DNA of 45,425 bases, from NCBI GenBank assembly GCA_003602575.1, contig QQRY01000041.1, positions 1 to 45,425 on the forward strand. The letters are read 5' to 3'. This document shows positions 33,786-43,430 of this stretch, one piece after another (within the stretch, counting starts at the first letter, position 1; each line of letters starts with the position of its first letter). Under the pieces are notes generated by a model that worked only from the letters and a program-made list of their open reading frames with translations, made no database searches and was not told the origin of the DNA. Position numbers and translations under genes: made by a program. The stretch is from Candidatus Poseidoniales archaeon. GTDB lineage: Archaea > Thermoplasmatota > Poseidoniia > Poseidoniales > Poseidoniaceae.

Positions 33786-33900
33786 AATGACCGGTAAAGT
33801 TTCGAGGTTATTGACTATTATCTTAAGTATGAATTTACTTACTTGTACGCAGTGGAAATAAAGCAATAAAAAGTCATTCTCAATGTAACTTCGACACCTG

Positions 33901-33909
33901 TTATAAAAG
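33901..33909 (+). promoter_or_regulatory. Candidate TATA box for nrdBA
   Basis: TTATAAAAG in the 272-base gap between dut and nrdB. It predicts transcription from about 33930 and a 130-base leader containing the palindrome at 33982-34011. A second candidate, ATTATACA (33997-34004), lies inside that palindrome and would give a leader of about 30 bases. Nothing else gene-like was seen in this gap. Confidence 0.35.
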
Positions 33910-33981
33910 GCTCTTTTCGGCTTTCATAGTTGCTTTTTCCAATCCTTGATAAACGTCCGAAAACCTGCATTTCCTAAGGAG

Positions 33982-34011
33982 CGAGTAGGGGTATCATTAT
34001 ACACCCTATCG
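33982..34011. promoter_or_regulatory. Palindromic operator or leader hairpin before nrdB
   Basis: CGAGTAGGGGTAT (33982-33994), a CATT loop, then ATACACCCTATCG (33999-34011). The arms pair over 12 base pairs with one bulged base on each side (G33985 and A34003). The structure ends 46 bases before the nrdB ATG. It includes a TATA-like string, so as DNA it could be a repressor site over the promoter; as RNA it would be a stable leader hairpin. The symmetry is seen directly; the role is inferred. Confidence 0.5.
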
Positions 34012-34057
34012 AACGAGAAGAAACTCCGGCGCGAATGAACAAGTGAGGTGAACGAAT

Positions 34058-35098
34058 ATGGTAATAGAGCATAGTTTAAAAGGTCAAGAAGAAAATGAGA
34101 TAGACCTATCAATGGAGCACATCGAACCGATGCTTCAGGAAAATATGAATCGTTTTGTTTTGTTCCCTATTGAACACGCCGAGATTTGGGAAATGTACAA
34201 ACTTCACGCTGCTGCTTTTTGGACCGCAGAAGAGATAGATTTAGCTGAAGACGCTAAAGATTGGAAGAAACTCAATGACAACGAGAGACATTTCCTGAAA
34301 CATGTATTAGCATTCTTTGCTGCAAGTGATGGTATTGTTAACGAGAACTTGGTTACAAATTTCGCCGATGAGGTTCAATGGGCTGAAGCACGCTGTTTCT
34401 ATGGCTTCCAAATAATGATGGAAAATATTCATGCTGAAACTTATTCATTGTTAATAGATACATACATCACTGACCCGATAGAAAAAGATCATTTGTTCAA
34501 TGCTCTAGAAACTGTTCCTTCTGTAAAGAAGAAAGGAACTTGGGCACTAAAGTGGCTATCTAGGAAGAAAGGAACGTTCGCACAAAGGCTTGTTGCTTTC
34601 GCCGCAGTAGAAGGCATCTTCTTCTCTGGTTCTTTCTGTGCTATCTTTTGGCTAAAGAAGCGAGGATTGATGCCAGGTTTGACATTTTCTAATGAATTAA
34701 TTTCAAGAGATGAAGGGCTTCATTGTGATTTTGCTTGCTTGTTACACAATCAGTTGAATCGTGGAGCTGGAGAAAATATTATCCACAGAATTATTTCTGA
34801 AGCAGTAGAGATAGAAACAGAGTTCGTGACAAGCGCTCTTCCTGTTGAATTAATAGGCATGAATGCAGGTTTGATGAGACAATATATCGAGTTTGTAGCA
34901 GACCGTTTGTTGGTTTCTCTAGGTGCTTCAAAGTTATATGATGTAACCAATCCATTCCCATGGATGGAAATGATTTCAATGCAAGGAAAAACTAATTTCT
35001 TTGAGAAGAGAGTTGGCGAATATCAAAAGTCCGGTGTCAAGGATGGAGCAACTCTCGGAAGTGTCCAACAACGCTTCTCAGTAGACGAAGACTTTTGA
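34058..35098 (+). CDS. nrdB: Class Ia ribonucleotide reductase small subunit (R2)
   Basis: 346 aa, housing the diiron-tyrosyl radical used by NrdA to reduce ribonucleotides. Every key residue is present: Asp91 (ASDGIVNEN), Glu122/His125 and radical Tyr129 (MENIHAETY), Glu185 (VEGIFFSG), Glu219/His222 ([10 protein letters not shown]). The sequence reads like a eukaryotic R2, including [15 protein letters not shown] and a C-terminal tail FSVDEDF resembling the R1-binding tail FTLDADF of animals. It does not look like bacterial NrdF or archaeal class II enzymes. GAGGTGAACGA is a clear ribosome site. Followed by nrdA 50 bases later. Confidence 0.96.
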   Translation: MVIEHSLKGQEENEIDLSMEHIEPMLQENMNRFVLFPIEHAEIWEMYKLHAAAFWTAEEIDLAEDAKDWKKLNDNERHFLKHVLAFFAASDGIVNENLVTNFADEVQWAEARCFYGFQIMMENIHAETYSLLIDTYITDPIEKDHLFNALETVPSVKKKGTWALKWLSRKKGTFAQRLVAFAAVEGIFFSGSFCAIFWLKKRGLMPGLTFSNELISRDEGLHCDFACLLHNQLNRGAGENIIHRIISEAVEIETEFVTSALPVELIGMNAGLMRQYIEFVADRLLVSLGASKLYDVTNPFPWMEMISMQGKTNFFEKRVGEYQKSGVKDGATLGSVQQRFSVDEDF

Positions 35099-35148
35099 AC
35101 CGTACGCGATGGAAGGGGAATACTGCGCAATTTTAGAACACGACGGAG

Positions 35149-37548
35149 ATGACAAAGATGACAATGCAAGTAGTAAACAGAAAAGGAGAGAGAGAAGACG
35201 TCCGATTCGATGCTATACTTGAGAAATTATCAAGTCTAACCGAGGGATTGGACCCTAATTGGATCGACCCAGCACATCTTACAAAATTGACAATCGAGGG
35301 TTTGTATGATGGCGTATCGACTCGTGAATTAGATCAGTTGGCCGCAGAAACTGCGGCATCTCTTGCATCTCACCATCCTGATTACAGTAGATTAGCTGCA
35401 AGGATTTGTGTCGATGATCTTCACCGGTCAACTAAAGATACATTTACAGATGTAGTAACAGACCTTAGAGAATATGTCGATCCAGAATCTAAGAAGCATG
35501 CACCTTTGATTTCAGAAGAAGTCTATGGAATTATAATGGAAAATGCAGAAGTGTTGAATAGCCATATTGATTATACTCGTGATTATAATTATGATTACTT
35601 TGGTTTCAAAACTCTAGAGCGCTCATATTTACTGAAATTAAATGGTGAAGTTGCTGAAAGACCACAACACATGTTGATGCGTGTCTCTGTTGGTATACAT
35701 CATGGCGATATTGAGAAAGCCTTGAAGACTTATGATTTGATGAGCCAAGGATATTTTACCCACGCAACTCCTACATTATTTAATTCAGGAACTCCAACGC
35801 CACAAATGTCATCATGTTTCCTTTTGACAATGCAAGATGATTCTCTAGTTGGGATCTATGATACATTGAAGCAATGTGCTTTGATTTCCAAGTCTGCTGG
35901 AGGAATCGGATTATCCATTCACCACATTAGGTCGAAGGGATCTTACATCAAGGGCACTAATGGAGAGAGTAATGGAATTGTTCCAATGCTCCGTGTATTC
36001 AATGATACTGCAAGATATGTCGACCAAGGCGGTGGCAAGAGAAAAGGCTCTATCGCTATTTACTTGGAGCCATGGCACCCTGATATTTTGGCGTTCTTAG
36101 ACTTAAGGAAAAATCATGGAAAAGAAGAACTTCGGGCAAGAGATTTATTCTATGCACTATGGACTCCAGACTTATTCATGGAAAGAGTCGAGCAAAATGC
36201 CGATTGGTCTTTCTTCTGTCCGAATGAATGTCCTGGTCTTCAAGACGCATATGGTGAAGAATTCAAGGAATTATTTGAATCATACGAAGCACAAGGGTTA
36301 GCAAGAGAAACAATTCCTGCAAGAACTGTATGGGATAAAATTGTTGAATCACAAATAGAAACCGGTACTCCTTACATGCTTTACAAAGATGCAGCTAATA
36401 CAAAATCCAATCAGAAGAATTTAGGTACAATTCGTTCATCTAACCTTTGTACAGAAATTATGGAATATACTGCTAAAGATGAAGTTGCTGTGTGTAACTT
36501 GGCATCAATTGCACTTCCAAAGTTCGTCGATATCGAGAACGGTCAGTTTAACCATCAACTTCTCTATGACGTGACATATCACGCGACTGGAAACTTGAAC
36601 AGAGTCATAGATGTCAACTATTATCCTGTCGAAGAAGCACGAAATTCGAATATGCGCCACAGACCGATTGGACTTGGAGTTCAAGGTTTAGCTGATACTT
36701 TTGCAATGCTTGGATTGTCATTCGAGAGTCCTGAAGCAAAGACTTTGAACAAAGAAATATTTGAGACGATTTACTTCGCGTCATGTACAGCATCAAAAGA
36801 TGCAGCAATCAAAGAAGGTGCTTATTCCACATTCAAGGGTTCACCTGCGAGTGAAGGTATTCTTCAATTCGACCTATGGAATATGAATGAACACAGTGGT
36901 CGCTGGGATTGGGATTCCTTGAAATCTGAAATCGTTGCTAACGGAATGAGAAATTCTCTTCTATTGGCGCCTATGCCAACCGCTTCAACCTCTCAAATTT
37001 TAGGTAATAACGAATGTTTTGAAGCATTTACTTCCAATCTATATGTTAGAAGAACATTATCTGGTGAATTCATAGTGCCTAATAGACACCTGATTAATGA
37101 TTTGATCAAGTTAGATATTTGGAGTTTAGAGATGAAAGATGAGATACTTCGTCACAAAGGCTCAATCCAAAATATCGAAGGAATTCCTGACCATATCAAA
37201 GAATTGTATAAAACCACATGGGAGATTAAGCAAAAGCATGTAATTGATATGGCTGCTGATAGAGGCGCTTACATTGACCAAAGTCAATCAATGAATATTC
37301 ACATGATTGATGCAAATGCCGCCAAGGTGACATCTATGCATTTCTATGGATGGAAGAAAGGTCTCAAGACTGGAATGTACTATCTTAGAACAAAGGCAGC
37401 AGTAGACGCAATTCAGTTTACTGTTGAAGCTAAGAAGGCAGAAGATCAAACTGTTTCAGGACTCGCAGATAGAGCTGAAATAACCAGTCTTGAGGCTATT
37501 GCTTGTAGCCTTGATAGCCCAGACGACTGTCTAAGTTGTGGTTCATGA
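35149..37548 (+). CDS. nrdA: Class Ia ribonucleotide reductase large subunit (R1)
   Basis: 799 aa, catalysing NDP reduction. The N-terminal ATP-cone (about 6-95; [20 protein letters not shown]) gives allosteric control. The catalytic barrel has Cys223 (SSCFLL), Asn432/Cys434/Glu436 (SSNLCTE) and Cys449 (VCNLASI). These are offset by five from the human residues C218, N427, C429, E431 and C444. The region [14 protein letters not shown] and [16 protein letters not shown] is nearly eukaryotic. The C-terminus ends CLSCGS, providing the redox Cys pair. There is no intein or split. It is co-transcribed with nrdB. Confidence 0.97.
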   Translation: MTKMTMQVVNRKGEREDVRFDAILEKLSSLTEGLDPNWIDPAHLTKLTIEGLYDGVSTRELDQLAAETAASLASHHPDYSRLAARICVDDLHRSTKDTFTDVVTDLREYVDPESKKHAPLISEEVYGIIMENAEVLNSHIDYTRDYNYDYFGFKTLERSYLLKLNGEVAERPQHMLMRVSVGIHHGDIEKALKTYDLMSQGYFTHATPTLFNSGTPTPQMSSCFLLTMQDDSLVGIYDTLKQCALISKSAGGIGLSIHHIRSKGSYIKGTNGESNGIVPMLRVFNDTARYVDQGGGKRKGSIAIYLEPWHPDILAFLDLRKNHGKEELRARDLFYALWTPDLFMERVEQNADWSFFCPNECPGLQDAYGEEFKELFESYEAQGLARETIPARTVWDKIVESQIETGTPYMLYKDAANTKSNQKNLGTIRSSNLCTEIMEYTAKDEVAVCNLASIALPKFVDIENGQFNHQLLYDVTYHATGNLNRVIDVNYYPVEEARNSNMRHRPIGLGVQGLADTFAMLGLSFESPEAKTLNKEIFETIYFASCTASKDAAIKEGAYSTFKGSPASEGILQFDLWNMNEHSGRWDWDSLKSEIVANGMRNSLLLAPMPTASTSQILGNNECFEAFTSNLYVRRTLSGEFIVPNRHLINDLIKLDIWSLEMKDEILRHKGSIQNIEGIPDHIKELYKTTWEIKQKHVIDMAADRGAYIDQSQSMNIHMIDANAAKVTSMHFYGWKKGLKTGMYYLRTKAAVDAIQFTVEAKKAEDQTVSGLADRAEITSLEAIACSLDSPDDCLSCGS

Positions 37549-37569
37549 TTAAACTCTAATTGAGTTTGA
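37549..37569. terminator. Hairpin between convergent nrdA and SAP-protein genes
   Basis: AAACTC-TAATT-GAGTTT, a 6-bp stem extended by two weaker pairs (37549-37569), begins just after the nrdA stop. A second small repeat, TTCAA...TTGAA, with a T-run follows near 37583-37596. Together they could end transcription from both sides. Archaeal terminators are mainly T-runs, so the hairpin itself may be incidental. Confidence 0.4.
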
Positions 37570-37610
37570 ATCTAATTGAACTGTTCAAATTTTTGAAGAA
37601 TAATGTTACT

Positions 37611-38396
37611 TCATATATTCATCATTGCTTGGCAATGTGGGCAACTAATTTTTCCAGAATAGTCTGATGGTACTTGTAAAGATTGATTACAAGATGAGCA
37701 TTCAATTTTTCTTTTTCCGGACTTAGTGTCACCTTTAGCATTAATCAATCTCTCAATCGCTGGCGGCCATCCCTTTTTCAAGTCATCAAATGACATTAGA
37801 AGAGGAATTGCTACTAATCCCATTCCAAACGTTGTGCACATGATTGAGAACAATGACATTGAACCATCGGAAGCGAGAGAAATTGATAGCGGATTCCAAT
37901 CGCCGCCAGCGAAGATAATACTCAATAAACCAGATACCAAGAAAGTAGCAAGAGAGAAGTACACTCCATTCAAATATTCATTAGCCATCAAAATCCCACC
38001 AAAAATAAACGCAAATGCTAGTAAGAATGCAATTGGAGCAACAACTGCTCCTAATTCTCCAATTCCAATTAGAGAAAATACGAATGCCATAAGCATTCTA
38101 AATGCTCCATAAATAATAACAATCCAGCCAATACCATTCACAGTACTATTATTATTACTTATGTAAACACGTTGAACATTTTGATTCAAATATGCTTGAG
38201 GGTTAATTTGCTGTTGAGGCATTGAAGCTACATATGATGTTTGCACATTATTTTGTCCTGCCCAAACACTTTGTTGACTTTGTTCATCACTTTCCATCAA
38301 TCTTATGATGACTTCATCTTTTTTTCCAGATACCTTCAATCCTCTTTCTTTACACAATTTCTTGAGGTCTAGTAGAGTCAAAGAGTCATAATCCAT
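37611..38396 (-). CDS. SAP-domain membrane protein with C-terminal zinc ribbon
   Basis: 261 aa, family not recognised. An N-terminal SAP domain (MDYDSLTLLDLKKLCKERGL, KVSGKKDEVIIRLM; residues 1-35) is followed by a Gln/Asn-rich linker. Five TM segments lie in about 92-200, containing IIYGAFRMLM and VAIPLLM. A C-terminal zinc ribbon follows: CSSCNQSLQVPSDYSGKISC with PHC. Two potential nucleic-acid or protein-binding modules thus flank a membrane domain. The TM part resembles the protein at 1069-1638, and the SAP part begins like the M28 peptidase (MDYES versus MDYDS). ATG 38396 is chosen over GTG 38405. It lies 48 bases behind lpd. Confidence 0.65.
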   Translation of the reverse strand: MDYDSLTLLDLKKLCKERGLKVSGKKDEVIIRLMESDEQSQQSVWAGQNNVQTSYVASMPQQQINPQAYLNQNVQRVYISNNNSTVNGIGWIVIIYGAFRMLMAFVFSLIGIGELGAVVAPIAFLLAFAFIFGGILMANEYLNGVYFSLATFLVSGLLSIIFAGGDWNPLSISLASDGSMSLFSIMCTTFGMGLVAIPLLMSFDDLKKGWPPAIERLINAKGDTKSGKRKIECSSCNQSLQVPSDYSGKISCPHCQAMMNI

Positions 38397-38444
38397 GAAC
38401 TTCACATGAATTACTTATTCTTATAGTTATAGCCGTTTATTCAT

Positions 38445-39875
38445 TCATGAGGAATGAATTGCATGTCCTAGAGTTGCTAATACTGCTTCATGAGTCATCT
38501 CTGTCATTGTCGGATGTGCGTGAATTGTCCCAGCAATATCCTCAAGTAAAGCACCCATTTCTAATGCTAGAGTCCATTCTCCAACCAACTCACTGATGTG
38601 AGTTCCAACCGCTTGAATTCCAAGAATGCGATGGTCATCTTCTCTAGCACACACTCTAACAAAACCAGCAGATTTTTCTGCTTCTTGAGTTAATGCTCGG
38701 CCGTTAGCCCCTAGTGGGAATTTACCAATAATTACTGGATGTCCGGCTTCCTTCGCCTGCTCAGGTGAAAGTCCGACACTAACGATTTCAGGTTCGGTGA
38801 AAACAATTGCAGGTACAGCAACAGGATCGTAAACTCTCTTCTTTCCTGAAATGATTTCAGCAACCATTTCTCCTTGGAAAGATGCTACATGGGCAAGCAT
38901 CTCTCCTGAATCACACACATCACCAATTGCATAAACACCTTTCATATTTGTTTCACAACGTTGGTTTACCTTGACAAAACCACGTTCATCAAGAGCAACA
39001 CCTGTTGGGGATAATGATTGACTGTTCGGCTTTCTTCCTACGGTTACCAGTACTTTATCTGCAATGATTTCTTCAAACTTAGCATCATCTTTGGCATTTT
39101 TATCTACATAGAAAAGTTTTACTTTTCCATCCTTCAAGTCTTCAGTTCCTTTAGCGAAAACACCAGTGTGAACTTTAATTTTATTTTTCTTAATGAACAA
39201 TTCGAGTGGTCTTCTGAGTTCCTTGTCAAAAATCGGCAATATAGAATCCATTGCTTCAACGATTGTAACATCTGACCCTAGCATCTTGTAGGTTATTCCC
39301 AATTCAAGTCCAATATATCCTCCACCAACAACTACTACATGCTCAGGAAGTTCTTGTAAGTTTAATGCTTCACGAGAAGAAATAACATTCTCTGAGAATG
39401 GCATAAATGGTAATTCAATTGGGACAGAACCATTTGCTAGTATCACATTTTCTGCTTGAACAATTATGGCATCTTTACCCTTGCCAATTTTCACTGTTTT
39501 AGCATCTTGGAATTCAGCCCAGCCATTGATTAGTTCAGCACCTGCGGCTTTGAGTAAGTGTTCGACCCCTCCATTCAATTTATTGACGATTCCTTCTTTC
39601 CATGAAATCATATTCGCCATATTAAGTTCAGCAGGACCAGGAATTGAAATCCCCATATGTCCTGCATCTTTCGAATGTTTTGCTAGGTCATGAAATCTGT
39701 GCGCAGCATGAATTAGGGCTTTTGAAGGAATACAACCTCTAATTAGACAGGTTCCTCCAGCCTTTTCTCCTTCTACAATGATTGTTGAAAGGCCTAACTG
39801 TCCAGAACGAATAGCAGCAACATATCCACCTGGCCCAGCACCAATTACCAAAACTTGACATTTCTTTGTTTCCAT
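38445..39875 (-). CDS. lpdA: Dihydrolipoamide dehydrogenase (E3)
   Basis: 476 aa flavoprotein reoxidising the E2 dihydrolipoyl group with NAD+. Seen: QVLVIGAGPGGYVAAIRSGQ (FAD), GGTCLIRGCIPSKALIH (redox Cys pair, here CLIRGC for the usual CLNVGC), VVVVGGGYIGLELGITYKML (NAD site), AIGDVCDSGEMLAHVA (FAD), and the C-terminal HAHPTMTE with the catalytic His-Glu pair. Complete. AAGGTGATTTT precedes the ATG. Last gene of the lipA-E1-E2-E3 operon. A 7-bp inverted repeat spans its stop codon. Confidence 0.96.
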   Translation of the reverse strand: METKKCQVLVIGAGPGGYVAAIRSGQLGLSTIIVEGEKAGGTCLIRGCIPSKALIHAAHRFHDLAKHSKDAGHMGISIPGPAELNMANMISWKEGIVNKLNGGVEHLLKAAGAELINGWAEFQDAKTVKIGKGKDAIIVQAENVILANGSVPIELPFMPFSENVISSREALNLQELPEHVVVVGGGYIGLELGITYKMLGSDVTIVEAMDSILPIFDKELRRPLELFIKKNKIKVHTGVFAKGTEDLKDGKVKLFYVDKNAKDDAKFEEIIADKVLVTVGRKPNSQSLSPTGVALDERGFVKVNQRCETNMKGVYAIGDVCDSGEMLAHVASFQGEMVAEIISGKKRVYDPVAVPAIVFTEPEIVSVGLSPEQAKEAGHPVIIGKFPLGANGRALTQEAEKSAGFVRVCAREDDHRILGIQAVGTHISELVGEWTLALEMGALLEDIAGTIHAHPTMTEMTHEAVLATLGHAIHSS

Positions 39876-39885
39876 AAAATCACCT

Positions 39886-41166
39886 TCACATGAAAATTGT
39901 TGCAGGATTTTCTAAATATGTCTTGACTCTTTGAACAAGTGTCGCTCCATCATGACCGTCAACAACTCTATGATCCCATGAAGAAGACAAATTCATCATT
40001 CTTCTAATTACGACTTGTCCATTTCTAACAACAGCTCTTTCCTTAGCATTGTGGACTCCAAGAATTCCAACTTCCGGTTTGTTAATGATCGGAGTAGCAC
40101 CTAGTCCACCCAATCTTCCAAGGCTTGTAACTGTGAAAGTGGAACCAGATAGTTCATCAGCACTTGCTTTACCATCTCTTGTAGCAGATGTGACTCTAAC
40201 CATTTCGGCAGCAGATTGCCAAATATCCATTGCTTCAACATGCTTTACAACAGGCACATAGAGCCCTCTATCTGTTTGAGTTGCAATTCCAAGATTGATA
40301 GCTTCATGTCTTGTAACAATGTTTGCCTCATCATCATATAGTGCATTACACTCTGGACTTTGCTTTAGTGCTTTGACCAATGCCTGCATAATGAAAGGCA
40401 AGTAGGTCAATTTTGGTGCACCTTCCGGTCTTGTAGCATTCAGGTGTTGCCTCAAATCTTCTAGAGCAGTGATATCGACTTCTTCAAAATAAGAGAAATG
40501 AGCAATTGAACTGTATGAAGCCATCATACTATCAGCAATTTTTCTTCTTAGGCCAATAACTTTGATTTCCTCAGTTCCGTTAAGTTCAGTTTTCGCTGAC
40601 GCTCCAACAGGTGACCAAGAACTCGCGCCGCTTGCTCCACCTGAAATATGCTTGTCCAAATCGGCATGACTAACTCTTCCTGCCGGTCCTGAACCTGCTA
40701 CATGCTCAAGATTGATATTTGCTTCACGTGCTCTTTGCCTAACAGCTGGACTTGCTAGCGCTTTGGTTCCTGCCGCTCTGGCTACAGGTTGAGTGGCTTG
40801 CTTAGGTTCAACAGCGGGTGCTGGAGCAGGAGATGGTTTTTTAGCGACTTCTTTTTTCGCTTCAGGTGCTTTTTCCTCAACCTTTTCCTTTGCAGGTTCG
40901 CTAGATGAAGAAGCATTTCCATCGCCATCAACTTCAAATTCAATACATACTACTCCTACTGGAAGAATATCTCCAGCATCTCCAATGACTTTGGTGACTT
41001 TTCCATCAACCGGAGAAGGTATTTCTACGGTTGCCTTATCTGTCATCACTGACAAAATAGGGTCGTCTTCCTTGACAGTGTCGCCTACAGCGACCATCCA
41101 TTCTACGACCTCTCCTTCTACGACTCCTTCTCCTATGTCTGGTAATTTAAACGCAAATGTTCCCAT
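39886..41166 (-). CDS. 2-oxoacid dehydrogenase E2 (lipoyl acyltransferase)
   Basis: 426 aa. Order: a lipoyl domain (1-80; FKLPDIGEGVVEGEVV, lipoyl-Lys in MTDKATVEIPSP); an Ala/Pro/Lys-rich linker (about 90-130); a peripheral subunit-binding domain (ASPAVRQRAREANINLEHV and GSGPAGRVSHADLDKHI); and a catalytic domain ending SSSWDHRVVDGHDGA with the HxxxDG active site. It accepts the acyl group from E1 and passes it to CoA. ATG 41166 follows GAGGAATAATT. Longer open sequence to 41262 lies inside the E1-beta gene. With these E1 partners, a branched-chain acyltransferase role is likely. Confidence 0.95.
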   Translation of the reverse strand: MGTFAFKLPDIGEGVVEGEVVEWMVAVGDTVKEDDPILSVMTDKATVEIPSPVDGKVTKVIGDAGDILPVGVVCIEFEVDGDGNASSSSEPAKEKVEEKAPEAKKEVAKKPSPAPAPAVEPKQATQPVARAAGTKALASPAVRQRAREANINLEHVAGSGPAGRVSHADLDKHISGGASGASSWSPVGASAKTELNGTEEIKVIGLRRKIADSMMASYSSIAHFSYFEEVDITALEDLRQHLNATRPEGAPKLTYLPFIMQALVKALKQSPECNALYDDEANIVTRHEAINLGIATQTDRGLYVPVVKHVEAMDIWQSAAEMVRVTSATRDGKASADELSGSTFTVTSLGRLGGLGATPIINKPEVGILGVHNAKERAVVRNGQVVIRRMMNLSSSWDHRVVDGHDGATLVQRVKTYLENPATIFM

Positions 41167-41168
41167 AA

Positions 41169-42179
41169 TTATTCCTCTTGTGTTTTCTTTATCGCTTCTG
41201 CAATTCTTTCGGGACTTGGCAGATAATCCCATTCTGTGGTGTGAGGGAATGGAGTATCCCATCCAGTCACACGTATGATTGGTGCTTCTAGATTATAGAA
41301 ACATCTCTCTTGAATCGATGCACTCATTTCAGCGCCAAATCCACTTGTTTTAGGTGCTTCATGTACAATAACACAACGCCCCGTTTTCTTTACTGAATTA
41401 ACCACTGTATCTCTATCCCAAGGTACAAGTGTCTGTAAGTCAATTAGTTCGCAGTCAATTCCTGAATCCTTGATAGCCTGTTCACTTACGTGCACCATTG
41501 CACCCCATGCAATAACCGTACAGGCTGAACCTTCTTTTACGATACGCGCTTGTTCTAGCGGAATTGAATAGTAATCATCGGGAACTTCACCATCCGGATG
41601 GTCATTCCATGTTGGAACATTGTGCGGATCTCCATAAAATGGTCCGCGATAACATCTCTTAGGTTCAAAGAATATTACTGGGTCATTACATTCTATTGCT
41701 GATGTTAGTAATCCCTTTGCATTGTATGGATTTGAACAATATACAACCTTAAGTCCAGGCGTGTGTGTAAATTGTGCTTCAGGTGATTGTGAATGGTGAT
41801 GGCCACCTTTGATACCACCGCCGGCAGGCGTCCTAAATGTTAGAGGAGCCGTGAACTCTCCACCAGAACGATGACGAAGTTTAGCGATTTCATTGACTAT
41901 TTGGTCATATGCAGGGAAAATATAGTCTGCGAATTGAATTTCAGCAACAGGCCTTAGCCCATTTAGTCCCATACCCATTGCAATAGCAGCAATTCCTCCT
42001 TCTGCTAGAGGTGAATCAAAGACTCTGTGGGCTCCAAATTTATCTTGAAGTTTAGCAGTTACTCGAAATACTCCTCCAAAGTATCCTACATCTTCTCCAA
42101 AGATTACAACATTTTCATCTCTCTCTAACTGATGTTCAAGAGCTGAGTTTAGTGCGGCTATCATATTCATTTTCGTCAT
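41169..42179 (-). CDS. 2-oxoacid dehydrogenase E1 beta, branched-chain type
   Basis: 336 aa, the transketolase-like beta subunit of ThDP-dependent E1. Seen: FGEDVGYFGGVFRVT, RVFDSPLAEGGIAAIAMGM, AEIQFADYIFPAYDQIVNE, HSQSPEAQFTHTPGLKVV and IFFEPKRCYR. These match branched-chain 2-oxoacid dehydrogenase E1 beta (BCKDHB-like), especially FFEPK-x2-YR and the HSQSPEA segment. A GAGGTGATATT ribosome site precedes the ATG. It is two bases upstream of E2 and nine downstream of E1 alpha. Confidence 0.93.
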   Translation of the reverse strand: MTKMNMIAALNSALEHQLERDENVVIFGEDVGYFGGVFRVTAKLQDKFGAHRVFDSPLAEGGIAAIAMGMGLNGLRPVAEIQFADYIFPAYDQIVNEIAKLRHRSGGEFTAPLTFRTPAGGGIKGGHHHSQSPEAQFTHTPGLKVVYCSNPYNAKGLLTSAIECNDPVIFFEPKRCYRGPFYGDPHNVPTWNDHPDGEVPDDYYSIPLEQARIVKEGSACTVIAWGAMVHVSEQAIKDSGIDCELIDLQTLVPWDRDTVVNSVKKTGRCVIVHEAPKTSGFGAEMSASIQERCFYNLEAPIIRVTGWDTPFPHTTEWDYLPSPERIAEAIKKTQEE

Positions 42180-42188
42180 AATATCACC

Positions 42189-43430
42189 TCACTTTCCAAG
42201 TTCCTCTCGTTGTTCTTGGACGTGCCAAGGAACTGTTTCATAGACTTCAGTAAAAATGGTAGATGCTGGAGGGTAAGGTCCACTTGCTAGGTCTCCAAAC
42301 TCGCATGCTTCTTTGTAAGCAGTCATTACTTCGTCATCAATTTTCTTTTCAAGAGCAGCATGTTTCTTCTCATCCCAAAGTTTTGCTTCAATTAAATGTA
42401 ATTTGAGTCTTTCAACAGGATCTCCACCAGGCCAACATTCGAATTCATTGTCAGGCCTGTAAGCCGAAGGGTCGTCTGATGAAGAGTGAGCTCCGGCTCT
42501 GTAAGTATAAACTTCAATGTGAGTAGGTCCAAGTCCAGCGCCAGCACGTTCTCTTGCCCACTTGGTTACGCTGTAGAGAGCCAAGAAGTCATTTCCATCT
42601 ACTCTAAGCGATGGTATATCGTAGGCTAATCCACGTTCAGCGAATGTTCTTCCGCCGGTTGCTAGGTTTTTGTGAGTAGAAATAGCCCATTGATTGTTAA
42701 CGACATTCAGGATTACAGGAGGCTTAAATGTGGATGCAAAGTTCAGTGCATAATGGTAATCTCCTTGAGCAGAAGTACCATCGCCAAGCCATGAGATGCA
42801 AACTTCATCATCTCCTTTGTAAGCACTAGCCATAGCGACTCCCACCGCTTGTGAGAACTGTGTTCCTACAGGAGATGATATTGATATGAAACGCCCTTCT
42901 TTCCAAGTATAATGTACTGGCATTTGCCTTCCTTTGACATTATCTTCAGTATTTCCAATACAGTGACAAATCATGCTGACCATGTCTCTTCCTCGGACAA
43001 ATTGAGCACCAGGTTGCCTGTAAGACGGGAAAATCCAGTCTTGAGTTTCAAGTGCCATAGTTTGCGCAATTGCAATTGCTTCTTCACCAAACGAACGCAT
43101 ATAGAATGACAACTTACCAGTCCTTTGCATTTTCAACATTCTATCGTCAAATATTCTAAGCCTCATCATGTATTCCAAGCCTTGAATCATATCCTCAGTA
43201 CTTAATTTAGGATTCCATTCTCCCTTTGCTTTGTTATCATCATCCATTACTCGAATTAGTCCGGACGCATGATTGACAGTATCTTGTGAGTCACATTTTA
43301 GCGGGTCCGGACGATTCAAATCTTCTGGTTTTTCAGTGAATGAACCTCCAAAACTCGACTCATCTCCCGGCCTAAAGGGGGCAACTCCGATGGTGTAAGG
43401 AGTTGTTGCAATGGTCTTACGTTCCGTCAT
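42189..43430 (-). CDS. 2-oxoacid dehydrogenase E1 alpha, branched-chain type
   Basis: 413 aa ThDP-binding subunit. Seen: LSFYMRSFGEEAIAIAQTMA, GRQMPVHYTWKEG, ISSPVGTQFSQAVG, the ThDP motif WLGDGTSAQGDYHYALNFA to NNQWAIST, and AHSSSDDPSAYRP. The last matches the phosphorylation loop of BCKDHA (HHSTSDDSSAYR). These similarities favour oxidation of branched-chain 2-oxoacids from Val, Leu and Ile over pyruvate, though broad specificity is possible. An N-terminal region of about 70 residues is less conserved. It overlaps lipA by four bases (ATGA) and has a GAGGTGA ribosome site. Confidence 0.93.
   Translation of the reverse strand: MTERKTIATTPYTIGVAPFRPGDESSFGGSFTEKPEDLNRPDPLKCDSQDTVNHASGLIRVMDDDNKAKGEWNPKLSTEDMIQGLEYMMRLRIFDDRMLKMQRTGKLSFYMRSFGEEAIAIAQTMALETQDWIFPSYRQPGAQFVRGRDMVSMICHCIGNTEDNVKGRQMPVHYTWKEGRFISISSPVGTQFSQAVGVAMASAYKGDDEVCISWLGDGTSAQGDYHYALNFASTFKPPVILNVVNNQWAISTHKNLATGGRTFAERGLAYDIPSLRVDGNDFLALYSVTKWARERAGAGLGPTHIEVYTYRAGAHSSSDDPSAYRPDNEFECWPGGDPVERLKLHLIEAKLWDEKKHAALEKKIDDEVMTAYKEACEFGDLASGPYPPASTIFTEVYETVPWHVQEQREELGK

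Noticed and set aside
33786-34057. A small gene in the dut-nrdB gap
   Set aside because: The only open frames are short and lack a ribosome site or recognisable composition; the gap is better explained as promoter and leader.
38439-38459. Inverted repeat ATTCATT/AATGAAT over the lpdA stop as a strong terminator
   Set aside because: It is AT-only except for one pair per arm, and no T-run follows on the coding strand; I do not list it as a terminator.
40793-41278. Open frame opposite the E2 linker
   Set aside because: The repetitive Ser/Thr/Gly composition comes from the Ala/Pro/Lys-rich linker on the other strand.
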